64,000 nt of DNA from JAACFF01 sp963807975 (lineage in GTDB: Bacteria; Chloroflexota; Anaerolineae; Promineifilales; Promineifilaceae): NCBI GenBank assembly GCA_963807975.1, contig CAWEDV010000001.1, positions 1,178,001 through 1,242,000 on the forward strand, read 5' to 3'. Position numbers and translations under genes: made by a program. Under the pieces are notes generated by a model that made no database searches, was not told where the DNA came from, and saw only the letters and a list, made by a program, of their open reading frames with translations. How positions within the stretch are numbered: the stretch's first letter is position 1; each line of letters starts with the position of its first letter. Below are positions 49,914-60,480 of the stretch, piece by piece.

Positions 49914-50285
49914 CTATAGAGCCTCCGGAGCCAGAGACAAAATACGGCTAAAGCCTTTGTCACGCAGTTCGCGGGCCACTGGCCCAAAAATGCGGGTGCC
50001 TACGGGGTTCTTCGTCGCTTGATCAAGGATAACGGCGGCGTTATCGTCAAAGCGGATATAACTGCCGTCGTCGCGCTTGTACTCTTTCTTGGTGCGTACA
50101 ATAACAGCCTTAACGATGGTGCTCTTCTTAATATTTGAATTCGGCACAGCTTTTTTGACTGTGGCGGTTACAACATCGCCAACGGATCCATAGCGCCGTC
50201 TGGAACCACCCATCACCTGGATGACTAGTATTTCACGGGCGCCGGAGTTGTCGGCTACATTTAAGCGGCTTTCTTTCTGAATCAT
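49914..50285 (-). CDS. rplN: 50S ribosomal protein L14
   Basis: 123 residues at the subunit interface. It starts MIQKESRLNVADNSGAREI and contains VVTATVKKAVPNSNIKKSTIVKAVIVRT and NPVGTRIFGPVARELRDKGF. Lies between rpsQ and rplX, the usual order. Confidence 0.98.
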   Translation of the reverse strand: MIQKESRLNVADNSGAREILVIQVMGGSRRRYGSVGDVVTATVKKAVPNSNIKKSTIVKAVIVRTKKEYKRDDGSYIRFDDNAAVILDQATKNPVGTRIFGPVARELRDKGFSRILSLAPEAL

Positions 50286-50296
50286 TTTCGGCCTCG

Positions 50297-50548
50297 TTAT
50301 TTGGCGCGTTCCACGATCGACGTGAGCATGAATCTTTTGTGGCGGCTAAGCGGCTTAGATTCAATAATCTGGACGCGATCGCCAATGCGACATTCATTAT
50401 TTTCGTCGTGGGCCTTATATTTCTTCACACGTCGCAGCACCTTGCCATAAACACGGTGGCGTTTGGTCGTGGTAACTTCCACAACAATAGTCTTATCCAT
50501 TTTGTCGCTGGTAACGACACCGGTTAGTCGTTTTCGTTGTTCTCTCAT
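50297..50548 (-). CDS. rpsQ: 30S ribosomal protein S17
   Basis: 83-residue OB-fold protein: RKRLTGVVTSDKMDKTIVVEV, then KVLRRVKKYKAHDENNECRIGDRVQIIESKPLSRHKRF in part. It binds 16S rRNA early. 7 bases separate it from rpmC. Confidence 0.98.
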   Translation of the reverse strand: MREQRKRLTGVVTSDKMDKTIVVEVTTTKRHRVYGKVLRRVKKYKAHDENNECRIGDRVQIIESKPLSRHKRFMLTSIVERAK

Positions 50549-50555
50549 TTTTCAC

Positions 50556-50984
50556 CTACCCAACAACTTCGTAACTCACGACCAACTGCGCCGGTTTGCT
50601 GTGGGCACGATCTTTGCGTGACTGCGGTTGTTTCTTATTCAGGTTAACCAAGGCCGTGGCCACACTTTTGTCGTCTTCATCGTTGAATTGGACCTGCCAC
50701 GCGCTGTCTTCATATTCAAAATGGGCATTGGCGTGCCATTCTTTGCCAGAAAGGGCAGAAGCGATTTCCGGCTGTCCGGCGGCGGTTTCAATGGCCAGCC
50801 GCCGCATACGCAGCACGGTTTCTATCTGCGCGATTTCGCGGCGCACAATTTTCACCCGGGCGTGGTTGTCGAGCTGGGCAGTCGCTTTCTGAAAACGGAG
50901 GTTAAACATTTCCTCACGAGCGTTTTCCAGCAGTTCGTCCAGCTTATCATCACTCATTTCACGAAGTTCAACTATATTTGCCAT
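50556..50984 (-). CDS. rpmC: 50S ribosomal protein L29 with a long C-terminal extension
   Basis: Residues 1-66 are a normal L29 (ELREMSDDKLDELLENAREEMFNLRFQ and ARVKIVRREIAQIETVLRMR), a helical hairpin at the peptide exit tunnel where trigger factor and SRP dock. The family is 60-75 residues; here 76 more follow without a stop, acidic and aromatic at first (EWHANAHFEYEDSAWQVQF) then basic (KKQPQSRKDRAHSKP). The frame is open and the next gene begins 7 bases later, so it looks genuine. The start overlaps the rplP stop by one base. Confidence 0.93.
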   Translation of the reverse strand: MANIVELREMSDDKLDELLENAREEMFNLRFQKATAQLDNHARVKIVRREIAQIETVLRMRRLAIETAAGQPEIASALSGKEWHANAHFEYEDSAWQVQFNDEDDKSVATALVNLNKKQPQSRKDRAHSKPAQLVVSYEVVG

Positions 50985-51400
50985 TAGTAGGTGTCCTCCC
51001 GAGAAATGATCTGGGTGCGGATAGGCAGCTTATAAGCAGCCAAACGCAGGGCTTCGCGAGCCACATCCTCTGGAACGCCGGCCAATTCAAACATAATGCG
51101 GCCTGGCTTAACCACGGCTACCCAGTGGTCCACAGATCCCTTGCCCTTCCCCATGCGGGTTTCGGCAGGTTTCGCGGTCACGGGCTTGTCCGGGAAAATG
51201 CGAATCCAGACTTTGCCGCGGCGTTTCATATGGCGCACGACAACACGACGAACAGTTTCAATCTGGCGGCTGGTAATCCAACCAGGCTCCATGGCTTGCA
51301 TGCCAAATTCGCCATTCTGCAGGCTGGTAGCCCCTTTGGCCTTGCCGCGCATGCGACCACGAAATTGTTTACGGTATTTAACGCGCTTAGGCATTAACAT
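50984..51400 (-). CDS. rplP: 50S ribosomal protein L16
   Basis: 138 residues near the A-site. MLMPKRVKYRKQFRGRMRGKAKG, the start, and MKRRGKVWIRIFPDKPVTAKPAETRMGKGKG are the L16 patterns, with PGRIMFELAGV following. It is between rpsC and rpmC with a one-base overlap to the latter. Confidence 0.98.
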   Translation of the reverse strand: MLMPKRVKYRKQFRGRMRGKAKGATSLQNGEFGMQAMEPGWITSRQIETVRRVVVRHMKRRGKVWIRIFPDKPVTAKPAETRMGKGKGSVDHWVAVVKPGRIMFELAGVPEDVAREALRLAAYKLPIRTQIISREDTY

Positions 51401-51427
51401 GGTACTAACTCCGTATACGGTGAACTC

Positions 51428-52093
51428 TTACTCGCTGACATATACTTCGGTCGCTTCAGCTTTCTGGGGCAGGATTTCACCTTTGTACACCCATACTTTG
51501 ACGCCAATGCGGCCGAAAGTTGTCAACGCTTCCGAGAATCCGTAATCCATATCCGCACGAATTGTGTTGCGCGGTACACGTCCATCTGAGATTTTTTCCT
51601 TGCGAGCCATTTCGGCGCCAGAAAGGCGGCCACCGGTCTCGATGCGGATTCCTTCAACACCCGCGCGCATCGCCTGCATCACGGCGCGTTTCATTGCACG
51701 GCTGTGGGAAATCCGACGCTCCAATTGATTCGTGATGTTTTCAGCAATGAGCTGAGCATCGGCATCTGGCTGGGAAATCTCTTCAACTTCAACTTTTACT
51801 GATTTACCGGTCAGGTCACGCAATTTGGAGCGTAGCTCCTTTACAGAAGCCCCTTTGCGACCGATGACAATGCCGGGCTTGGCAGTGTGAATGGTCACCT
51901 GGACCTGACTGGGGAATCTTTCAATTTCAAGACTAGAAATACCGGCATTGGGCATCAATTCTTTAATCTTCCTGCGCAGCGCGAAATCCTCGGCCAAAAA
52001 GGACCGGTAACGATCGCCTTCAGCGAACCAACGGGCATTCCAATCACGGTATGATTTCAAACGAAATCCGATAGGATGTACTTTTCGTCCCAA
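51428..52093 (-). CDS. rpsC: 30S ribosomal protein S3
   Basis: 221-residue protein at the mRNA entry pore. GRKVHPIGFRL at the start, the KH domain VTIHTAKPGIVIGRKGASVKELRSKL and RISHSRAMKRAVMQAMRAG and ARKEKISDGRVP-type C-terminal domain identify it. It follows rplV by 27 bases. Confidence 0.98.
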   Translation of the reverse strand: MGRKVHPIGFRLKSYRDWNARWFAEGDRYRSFLAEDFALRRKIKELMPNAGISSLEIERFPSQVQVTIHTAKPGIVIGRKGASVKELRSKLRDLTGKSVKVEVEEISQPDADAQLIAENITNQLERRISHSRAMKRAVMQAMRAGVEGIRIETGGRLSGAEMARKEKISDGRVPRNTIRADMDYGFSEALTTFGRIGVKVWVYKGEILPQKAEATEVYVSE

Positions 52094-52120
52094 CTTAATC
52101 CTCCATGCGACAAATGTCGC

Positions 52121-52489
52121 CTAGTCCTCGTCTTCTCGTTCGGTCAAAACAACCGTTATGTGCGAGGACCGACGAACAATCGGACGGAAGCGACCACGAC
52201 CAGCAAAGCGACCACCATAGGGAGCTTTGCGGTGACGCGGGCCCTCGTCAGCATAAATACGACTGACCAAAAGATCATCGACTTCGAGTCCGTAGTTTTC
52301 TTCCGCATTGGCTACGGCCGACTCGATTAACTTATAAACAGGCTCTGCTGATTTATTGGGCATGAAACGTAGGGTATCCAACGCCTCTTGAGCGCCCATG
52401 CCGCGAACGGCATCAACAACCAGCCGCATTTTGCGCGTCCCAATGGCAATGTGTTTGCCAACTGCTTTAATTTCAAATAGTTCAGCCAT
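52121..52489 (-). CDS. rplV: 50S ribosomal protein L22
   Basis: 122-residue protein lining the exit tunnel. GKHIAIGTRKMRLVVDAVRGM, ALDTLRFMPNKSAEPVYKLIESAVANAEENY (in part) and RIYADEGPRHRKAPYGGRFAGR are characteristic; the last stretch covers the beta-hairpin that reaches the tunnel constriction. C-terminus HITVVLTEREDED. Confidence 0.98.
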   Translation of the reverse strand: MAELFEIKAVGKHIAIGTRKMRLVVDAVRGMGAQEALDTLRFMPNKSAEPVYKLIESAVANAEENYGLEVDDLLVSRIYADEGPRHRKAPYGGRFAGRGRFRPIVRRSSHITVVLTEREDED

Positions 52490-52501
52490 TAGTGCACTCG
52501 C

Positions 52502-52786
52502 CTATAACCTTTTGCCTTTTCGTTCTGACCTGGCAATATGCCCGCGGAATGTACGGGTAGGGGCGAACTCGCCTAGCTTATGGCCGACCATGTTCTCCGT
52601 GATATAGATGGGAATATGGCGACGGCCGTCATAAACGGCGATCGTATGTCCGACCATTTGGGGGAAGATCGTGCTTGCTCGGGACCAGGTACGCACAACT
52701 TGGCGGCCTTTGGTCTCGTTCAACCTATCGATCTTTCGCATCAACTTCGGATCTACAAATGGGCCTTTCTTTAGTGATCGTGACAT
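52502..52786 (-). CDS. rpsS: 30S ribosomal protein S19
   Basis: 94-residue head protein. MSRSLKKGPFVDPKLMRKI, TWSRASTIFPQMVGHTIAVYDGR and HKLGEFAPTRTFRGH give a textbook S19. 11 bases from rplB. Confidence 0.98.
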   Translation of the reverse strand: MSRSLKKGPFVDPKLMRKIDRLNETKGRQVVRTWSRASTIFPQMVGHTIAVYDGRRHIPIYITENMVGHKLGEFAPTRTFRGHIARSERKGKRL

Positions 52787-52797
52787 GCTATAACCTC

Positions 52798-53637
52798 CTA
52801 CCGACGTTTCTTAGACCGACGGCGGAAAATGAATTTATCGGTCGACTTATTACGCCGCGTACGGCGCCCTTGGGCTGGTTTGCCCCAGGGAGTTTTCGGT
52901 CCCGGCATACCAATGGGCGAGCGTCCTTCACCACCGCCATGGGGGTGGTCATTGGGATTCATTGCCGAACCGCGCACGGTTGGGCGAATGCCCATATGGC
53001 GTTTTCGTCCTGCTTTACCTAATTTAATGTTACCTTGCTCTACATTGCCTACCTGCCCAATTGTGGCCAAGCAGCTCTGGAGCACAAAGCGCTCTTCACC
53101 AGAAGGCAAACGCAGCGTGGCATACTGTGGATGATCCCTAGATAGAAGCTGAGCCGAGGTACCCGCAGAGCGGACCATCTGCCCACCCTTGCCTGGTTCC
53201 AACTCAACATTATGAACCAATGTACCCAGGGGAATGTTCTTCAAGGGCAAGGTGTTTCCCGGGCGAATCTCTGCGGTCGTACTGCTGATGACTGTATCGT
53301 CAACTTTCAGCCCAAGTGGTGCGATGATGTAGCGCTTTTCTCCATCAACATAAACGACCAGGGCAATGCGTGCCGAGCGATTGGGATCATACTCAATGGT
53401 GGCTACTCGAGCCGGTATATCAAACTTATCACGGCGAAAATCGATGTGACGATAACGCCGTTTGTGCCCGCCACCACGGTGACGGATGGTTATCTTACCG
53501 CGTGAGTTGCGCCCGGCGCGCTTGCGAAGACCTGTGGTCAGCGAAGGCTCCGGCTGCGTACGCGTGATCTCCTCGAATGTCTGGCCGCTCATATCGCGAC
53601 GGCCGGGAGATGTTGGTTTAAAAACTTTGATTGGCAT
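52798..53637 (-). CDS. rplB: 50S ribosomal protein L2
   Basis: 279-residue protein at the peptidyl-transferase centre. The start is the ATG at 53637 (MPIKVFKPTSPGRRDMSG), with GGAGG directly upstream; an upstream in-frame codon at 53682 adds 15 unrelated residues. RGGGHKRRYRHIDFRRDKF and RPTVRGSAMNPNDHPHGGGEGR hold the invariant histidine region. C-terminus RRTRRNKSTDKFIFRRRSKKR. Confidence 0.98.
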   Translation of the reverse strand: MPIKVFKPTSPGRRDMSGQTFEEITRTQPEPSLTTGLRKRAGRNSRGKITIRHRGGGHKRRYRHIDFRRDKFDIPARVATIEYDPNRSARIALVVYVDGEKRYIIAPLGLKVDDTVISSTTAEIRPGNTLPLKNIPLGTLVHNVELEPGKGGQMVRSAGTSAQLLSRDHPQYATLRLPSGEERFVLQSCLATIGQVGNVEQGNIKLGKAGRKRHMGIRPTVRGSAMNPNDHPHGGGEGRSPIGMPGPKTPWGKPAQGRRTRRNKSTDKFIFRRRSKKRR

Positions 53638-53730
53638 TTTTCCTCCAGAGACGGACGTTAGACAACTAGACCGAGGGAACAAAACCCCTCACAGCCGTGG
53701 TGTCCTCATCCCTGCTCAAGAAATATCCTC

Positions 53731-54024
53731 TTAGACGCCCTCGAATAATTCGATGCTATCACCTGGTTCCAAGGTCACGATGGCCTTCTTCCAACCAGTT
53801 TTGCGGACGGTCATACGACGGAAGCGGCGAGATCTTTTGGCGGGCATGTTGGCCACACGAACTTTCTCGACACTCACATTGGGCCAAGCGAGCTCGATGG
53901 CCTGCTTAACCTGAAGTTTATTCGCGCGCGAATCGACAACAAAAGTATATTGGTTGTTCATGTCAGCCAGAAAGTTGCTCTTTTCAGTGACAACTGGCCG
54001 ACGAATAATATTGCGCCAATGCAT
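53731..54024 (-). CDS. rplW: 50S ribosomal protein L23
   Basis: 97-residue exit-site protein where trigger factor binds. IIRRPVVTEKSNFLADMNNQYTFVVDSRANK (in part), IELAWPNVSVEKVRVANMP and RRFRRMTVRKTGWKKAIVTL are conserved. 93 bases separate it from rplB. Confidence 0.97.
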   Translation of the reverse strand: MHWRNIIRRPVVTEKSNFLADMNNQYTFVVDSRANKLQVKQAIELAWPNVSVEKVRVANMPAKRSRRFRRMTVRKTGWKKAIVTLEPGDSIELFEGV

Positions 54025-54027
54025 GAT

Positions 54028-54696
54028 TTACTCCTCTTCCATCGAATCGGCGCTGGTTTCTTCGATGTAGTTATCATCGACTAAGAAACTCATCACCATG
54101 TTCAGTGACGCCAGTGGCATCAGGATTTTTTCGTAGCCCAGCAAATCACGGATATTGAGATAGCCGGCTGGCATCGTTTTTACGTCGGCCAGATTTCGGG
54201 CAGACTTTTCGATATTGACATCGGTTTCAGAGAGCAGCAGCAATGCGCTTTCTCCACCGGCGACATTATCGACGAAGGCAACCATGTCTCTCGATTTCGG
54301 AGTGCTCATGGAAACCTGATCCAGAAGGACAATGTCGCCATTCTGAGCTTTTACGCTCAGCGCCGAACGAAGTGCGGCACGACGCATGCGACGCGGCATT
54401 CGTTTCTTGTACGCCCGCGGCTTGGGGCCGTGAGCGACGCCACCACCAACGAAGATGGGGGCGCGACGACTACCATGACGAGCGTTACCTGTGCCTTTCT
54501 GGCGATAGATCTTGGCCGTTGACTTGTTAATCTCAGATCGACCCTTCGCCTTGTGGGTACCACGACGGGCATGGGCCATCTGCCGGACCAAGGCCTGATG
54601 CATCAGGTCTCGATTAATATTTGCTTCAAAAACAGAGGCCGGAAGTTCGACGCTGTCTACTTCCTGACCGGACATGTTATAGACTTTTGCTTTCAT
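54028..54696 (-). CDS. rplD: 50S ribosomal protein L4
   Basis: 222-residue tunnel-constriction protein. ALVRQMAHARRGTHKAKGRSEINKS, the long basic loop KIYRQKGTGNARHGSRRAPIFVGGGVAHGP and RKRMPRRMRRAALRSALS-like segment are typical. C-terminal part is more acidic (TSADSMEEE). L4 also represses its own operon in E. coli. It lies 3 bases from rplW. Confidence 0.98.
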   Translation of the reverse strand: MKAKVYNMSGQEVDSVELPASVFEANINRDLMHQALVRQMAHARRGTHKAKGRSEINKSTAKIYRQKGTGNARHGSRRAPIFVGGGVAHGPKPRAYKKRMPRRMRRAALRSALSVKAQNGDIVLLDQVSMSTPKSRDMVAFVDNVAGGESALLLLSETDVNIEKSARNLADVKTMPAGYLNIRDLLGYEKILMPLASLNMVMSFLVDDNYIEETSADSMEEE

Positions 54697-54710
54697 AACC
54701 TTCAGATCCC

Positions 54711-55379
54711 TTAGCCCTTGCTGGCCTCACGAATAATGACCAGGCCGCCCTTTACGCCAGGAACGGAGCCTTTAATGGCCAGCAGGTTCTTATCAGAATC
54801 GATGCGCACAACCTGCAGGTTCTGCGCGGTTAGACGCTGATTACCCATCCGACCGGGCATGCGTTTGCCTTTGAATACACGGCCGACAGAGGATGTAGAG
54901 CCAATGGAACCAGGGGCACGCCAACGGTCAGATTGACCGTGTGTCTTAATGCCACCAGCAAAGCCATGGCGCTTGACAACACCGGCAAACCCACGACCTT
55001 TGGTCTTACCAGTGACATCGACGCGATCCCCTAATTCGAACTGCTCGACCGTTAACTCCTGGCCGATTTCGTAGGTACCAGCCTGTTTGGTACGGAACTC
55101 GCGCAGATGACGCACAGCAGGTACACCATCAGCATCTTTGCGGGTCGGATGTTTCTTATTCGATTTCAGTAAACCAAGATGGCCTTTTTGTCCCCCCGAC
55201 AAGCGCTTATCTTTGGTGTCGCCAAAACCGACTTGAACGGCATCGTAGCCGTCAGTATCAGTTGTTTTTACCTGTGTCACGTAGCACGGACCTGCTTGTA
55301 CGATGGTCACGGGTGTTACCACGCCGCTCTCATCAAACACTTGGGTCATGCCAAGCTTGACGCCTAGTATTCCTTTCAC
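54711..55379 (-). CDS. rplC: 50S ribosomal protein L3
   Basis: 222 residues, reaches the peptidyl-transferase centre. ILGVKLGMTQVFDESGVVTPVTIVQAGPC in part, VDVTGKTKGRGFAGVVKRHGF and SVGRVFKGKRMPGRMGNQR are diagnostic. It is preceded by a structured 115-base gap after rpsJ, longer than other gaps in this segment. Confidence 0.98.
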   Translation of the reverse strand: MKGILGVKLGMTQVFDESGVVTPVTIVQAGPCYVTQVKTTDTDGYDAVQVGFGDTKDKRLSGGQKGHLGLLKSNKKHPTRKDADGVPAVRHLREFRTKQAGTYEIGQELTVEQFELGDRVDVTGKTKGRGFAGVVKRHGFAGGIKTHGQSDRWRAPGSIGSTSSVGRVFKGKRMPGRMGNQRLTAQNLQVVRIDSDKNLLAIKGSVPGVKGGLVIIREASKG

Positions 55380-55427
55380 TATAACCTCCCAGGACTGTCA
55401 GCCACCAGGCTAAGACTGCATCATCCT

Positions 55428-55495
55428 GACGTATTATGTTGCAATTTTCTTGGCCTGGAACCGTCTAGATTCACCGGCACTGCATTCAATACGTC
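55428..55495 (-). promoter_or_regulatory. Long hairpin between rpsJ and rplC
   Basis: On the minus strand GACGTATT (starting at the base after the rpsJ stop) pairs with AATACGTC (8 bp perfect), with an inner TGCA/TGCA helix across a 3x4 internal loop. A second smaller structure (AGCC-TGGT-GGCT inside CAGGA/TCCTG) lies just before the rplC ribosome binding site. Possibly a ribosomal-protein binding leader or RNase processing site. Confidence 0.5.
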
Positions 55496-55804
55496 CTAAA
55501 TTGAAATCTCGATATCTACACCGGCTGGAAGATTCAGCCGCATTAATGTGTCAATTGTCTTTGAATCAGGATTGACAACATCGATGAGACGCTTGTGGGT
55601 GCGAATCTCAAAATGCTCGTGCGAATCTTTGTCGATAAATGTGCTACGACGCACAGTAAACCTTTCAAGCTTGGTCGGTAGCGGTACTGGGCCAATTACA
55701 CGGGCACCCGTGCGTTCGGCCGTACCCACAATACGCTTCGCCGATTGGTCGAGCACGCGGTGGTCGTAAGCCTTCAAACGAATTCTGATTTTCTGTTTAG
55801 CCAT
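55496..55804 (-). CDS. rpsJ: 30S ribosomal protein S10
   Basis: 102-residue head protein; also acts as NusE in antitermination. KIRIRLKAYDHRVLDQSAKRIV, RVIGPVPLPTKLERFTV and DSHEHFEIRTHKRLIDV are conserved. It follows tuf by about 65 bases, joining the str and S10 segments. Confidence 0.98.
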   Translation of the reverse strand: MAKQKIRIRLKAYDHRVLDQSAKRIVGTAERTGARVIGPVPLPTKLERFTVRRSTFIDKDSHEHFEIRTHKRLIDVVNPDSKTIDTLMRLNLPAGVDIEISI

Positions 55805-55869
55805 GAAAACCTTTCTAGGAGGACGTAGAGTCTTGATTGATTCTGCGTCCCGCTACTGCTTGCTCTTTT

Positions 55870-57072
55870 CTAATTAATAATCTCGGTGATGACGCCTGAG
55901 CCAACGGTAAGGCCACCCTCGCGAATAGCGAAGCGGCTGCCCTTTTCCAGAGCTACCGGCGTAATCAACTTCACCTGCAAGTTCACATTGTCGCCAGGCA
56001 TGACCATTTCCACGCCTGCCTGCAAAGTAATCTCACCGGTCACATCCAAGGTGCGGATGTAGAACTGTGGGCGATAGCCATTGAAGAATGCCTTGTGCCG
56101 TCCACCTTCATCCTTACGCAGGACGTATACCTCGCCCATGAACTCGGTGTGCGGGGTGATGCTTCCTGGTGCCGCCAGTACCTGACCGCGCTCGATTTCT
56201 TCTCGTCCCACTCCGCGCAGCAGCAAACCGGCGTTGTCGCCCGCTTCTACTTTATCCAGGATCTTGTGGAACATTTCCATCGAGGTCACTGTGACCTTGC
56301 GGATCTCATCGGTCAAACCGACGATTTCTACTTCTTTGCCCGGCAGCAATGTGCCGCGGTCCACCCGACCAGTTACTACGGTGCCGCGTCCTTTGATGGA
56401 GAAGACGTCTTCCACGGACATCATGAAGGGCAGGTCCGTCTGGCGCTGCGGGTCAGGAATGTACTCATCCACCACACGCATCAGCTCCCAGATCGACTTG
56501 TACTCTTCCGCGTCGGGATCCTCACTGCTGCTTTCTAGTGCTTGCAGCGCGCTGCCCATCACGATTGGCGTCTCGTCTCCAGGGAACTCGTAGACATCCA
56601 GCAGCTCGCGCAGCTCCAGGTCTACCAGCTCCAACAATTCTTCGTCATCCATCTGGTCTACTTTGTTGATGTAAACCACGATCGCCGGCACTTCCACCTG
56701 GCGGGCCAGCAGAATGTGCTCACGCGTCTGCGGCATCGGGCCATCGGGCGCCGACACTACCAGAATCGCGCCGTCCATCTGCGCCGCACCGGTGATCATA
56801 TTCTTGATATAGTCCCGGTGACCAGGGCAGTCCACGTGGGCGTAGTGACGAGCTTCCGTCTGGTACTCGACGTGGGAGATGGCGATGGTGATTCCTCGCT
56901 CCTTCTCTTCAGGGGCGTTGTCGATCTGGTCGAACGCTGAAAAATCAGCGAAACCTTTCATCGCCAGCACCTTGGTGATAGCTGCTGTCAGCGTCGTCTT
57001 ACCATGGTCCACGTGACCGATGGTGCCAATGTTGACGTGTGGCTTCTCGCGCACAAATTTTTCTTTGGCCAT
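55870..57072 (-). CDS. tuf: Elongation factor Tu
   Basis: GTPase that brings aminoacyl-tRNA to the ribosome; 400 residues. G1 GHVDHGKTTL, switch I region EEKERGITIAISHVEYQT, G3 DCPGHRDYIKNMITGAAQMDGA, G4 NKVD and G5 SALQAL are present. Domain 2 starts near RQTDLPFMMSVEDVF and domain 3 holds GGRHKAFFNGYRPQFYIRT. It is between fusA and rpsJ. Only one copy is in the window. Confidence 0.98.
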   Translation of the reverse strand: MAKEKFVREKPHVNIGTIGHVDHGKTTLTAAITKVLAMKGFADFSAFDQIDNAPEEKERGITIAISHVEYQTEARHYAHVDCPGHRDYIKNMITGAAQMDGAILVVSAPDGPMPQTREHILLARQVEVPAIVVYINKVDQMDDEELLELVDLELRELLDVYEFPGDETPIVMGSALQALESSSEDPDAEEYKSIWELMRVVDEYIPDPQRQTDLPFMMSVEDVFSIKGRGTVVTGRVDRGTLLPGKEVEIVGLTDEIRKVTVTSMEMFHKILDKVEAGDNAGLLLRGVGREEIERGQVLAAPGSITPHTEFMGEVYVLRKDEGGRHKAFFNGYRPQFYIRTLDVTGEITLQAGVEMVMPGDNVNLQVKLITPVALEKGSRFAIREGGLTVGSGVITEIIN

Positions 57073-57160
57073 AATTTCACTTTCCTCGATCTATGACTTC
57101 AATTACTTTACAAACGATTACCTTAAGGACACTTTATGAATGGCTCAAATTGCCCTTCAA

Positions 57161-59242
<2,082 letters not shown>

Positions 59243-59254
59243 AATTCCAATTAA

Positions 59255-59725
59255 TTAGAAGCGGAAATGGGAGAAGGCACGGTTGGCCTCAGCCATACGA
59301 TGACTATCGTCACGCTTCTTCACTGCCGCACCCTGATTATTAGCGGCATCCATAAATTCACTAGCCAGCTTCTCAGACATCGAACGCCCACTACGGCTCC
59401 GGGCCGCGGTAAGCAGCCATCGCATTGCCAGAGAAGTCTGGCGATGGGGCTCGACTGGAATGGGCACCTGATACGTTGCACCACCCACACGGCGCGGCTT
59501 AACTTCCACGCTGGGAGAAACATTGGACAACGCCTGCTCGAAGACATCGAGCGGGGGCCGCTTTGCACGCTCCTCAATCAACTCAAAGCTGTCATACAAA
59601 AGGCGCCTGGCAGTGCTTTTCTTCCCCATCTTCATGAGCCGGTTAATAAACATGGCAACATGGAGGCTATCATAGCGCAAATCAGGCTCTACTAACCGTT
59701 TTTCTGGACGATAACGTCTTGGCAT
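59255..59725 (-). CDS. rpsG: 30S ribosomal protein S7
   Basis: 156-residue head-nucleating protein at the E site. MPRRYRPEKRLVEPDLRYDS at the start, INRLMKMGKKSTARRLLYD, VKPRRVGGATYQVPIPVEPHRQTSLAMRWLL in part and KREDTHRMAEANRAFSHFR-like end (KKRDDSHRMAEANRAF). In E. coli S7 represses translation by binding the rpsL-rpsG gap; here that gap is 71 bases. Confidence 0.98.
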   Translation of the reverse strand: MPRRYRPEKRLVEPDLRYDSLHVAMFINRLMKMGKKSTARRLLYDSFELIEERAKRPPLDVFEQALSNVSPSVEVKPRRVGGATYQVPIPVEPHRQTSLAMRWLLTAARSRSGRSMSEKLASEFMDAANNQGAAVKKRDDSHRMAEANRAFSHFRF

Positions 59726-59796
59726 AATCTTCTTCCCGTACGATGCTGCCGGCCATTAACTCAAACAGCACCCGCAGCACACAGTTCAGTGAAATC

Positions 59797-60213
59797 CTAT
59801 TTCGGTGTTTTGGTTCCGTATTTCGAACGACCTTTCTTGCGATTCTCTACACCACCGGCATCCAAAGTGCCGCGAACAATGTGATACCGCACACCAGGCA
59901 GGTCCTTTACACGACCACCCCGAACCAAAACGACGGAGTGATCCTGCAAGGTATGACCCTCACCAGGAATGTAGGCCGTGACCTCGATCTGGTTTGTCAA
60001 ACGGACCCTGGCCACCTTACGCAACGCCGAATTTGGTTTTTTCGGCGTCATTGTTTTTACTTGAGTGCATACGCCCCGCTTCTGTGGAGCGCCTTTTGCC
60101 TGGCGCGTACGGCGCTGGCGGAAAGAATTGAATGTCCACTGCAGCGCTGGTGCGGTGCTTTTCTTGGACTTGGCCTTACGACCCTTGCGAACAAGTTGGT
60201 TAATTGTCGGCAC
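59797..60213 (-). CDS. rpsL: 30S ribosomal protein S12 (long form)
   Basis: 138-residue decoding-centre protein, starting with GTG. After KSTAPALQ it has about 13 extra residues (WTFNSFRQRRTRQ) before PQKRGVC, the long version also found in Firmicutes. TPKKPNSALRKVARVRLTN and VLVRGGRVKDLPGVRYHI keep the lysines whose change gives streptomycin resistance, so it looks sensitive-type. It is the first gene after the str promoter, behind a 260-base structured leader. Confidence 0.98.
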   Translation of the reverse strand: MPTINQLVRKGRKAKSKKSTAPALQWTFNSFRQRRTRQAKGAPQKRGVCTQVKTMTPKKPNSALRKVARVRLTNQIEVTAYIPGEGHTLQDHSVVLVRGGRVKDLPGVRYHIVRGTLDAGGVENRKKGRSKYGTKTPK

Positions 60214-60299
60214 GCCTTACTCTCTCCTTCTGTATCAAATACTCGGTTCGAGGTATCAAATCGATCCCTCATTCAATCTCAAATAAATTGTTATTAGTG

Positions 60300-60410
60300 C
60301 AAGAAATCGCGAGCCACACCAGACATGTCAATTAGACACAATTTCTTCGGCGTTAACTCGCGACAACAGGAGGCCACCGTAATGTGTAATTGCGATGGCC
60401 TCCTTACGAA
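60300..60410 (-). promoter_or_regulatory. Structured leader of the str operon
   Basis: On the minus strand GGAGGCCA pairs with TGGCCTCC (8 bp, 60402-60369), then TCGCGAG with CTCGCGA (7 bp, 60363-60357 and 60313-60307). AAGAAA (from 60347) can pair with TTTCTT (60306-60301) in an interleaved pseudoknot order, and TGTC-TAATT-GACA nests inside. No T-run follows, so it is not a terminator. Likely a regulatory or processing structure for rpsL. Confidence 0.5.
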
Positions 60411-60432
60411 TTCTTCGCTTATTCTCTTGGAA

Positions 60433-60446
60433 ACTAGATATCTAGT
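60433..60446. repeat. Perfect 14-bp palindrome ACTAGATATCTAGT
   Basis: Located about 35 bases downstream of the str -10 box, within the early leader. Could be a repressor site or a small RNA hairpin. Confidence 0.6.
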
Positions 60447-60480
60447 CGGCTACTCGGTTTATCCAGACATACGAAAGTGA

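Noticed and set aside
60241..60290. T-loop-like GGTTCGAGG suggesting a tRNA
   Set aside because: No acceptor, D or anticodon stems can be formed around it.
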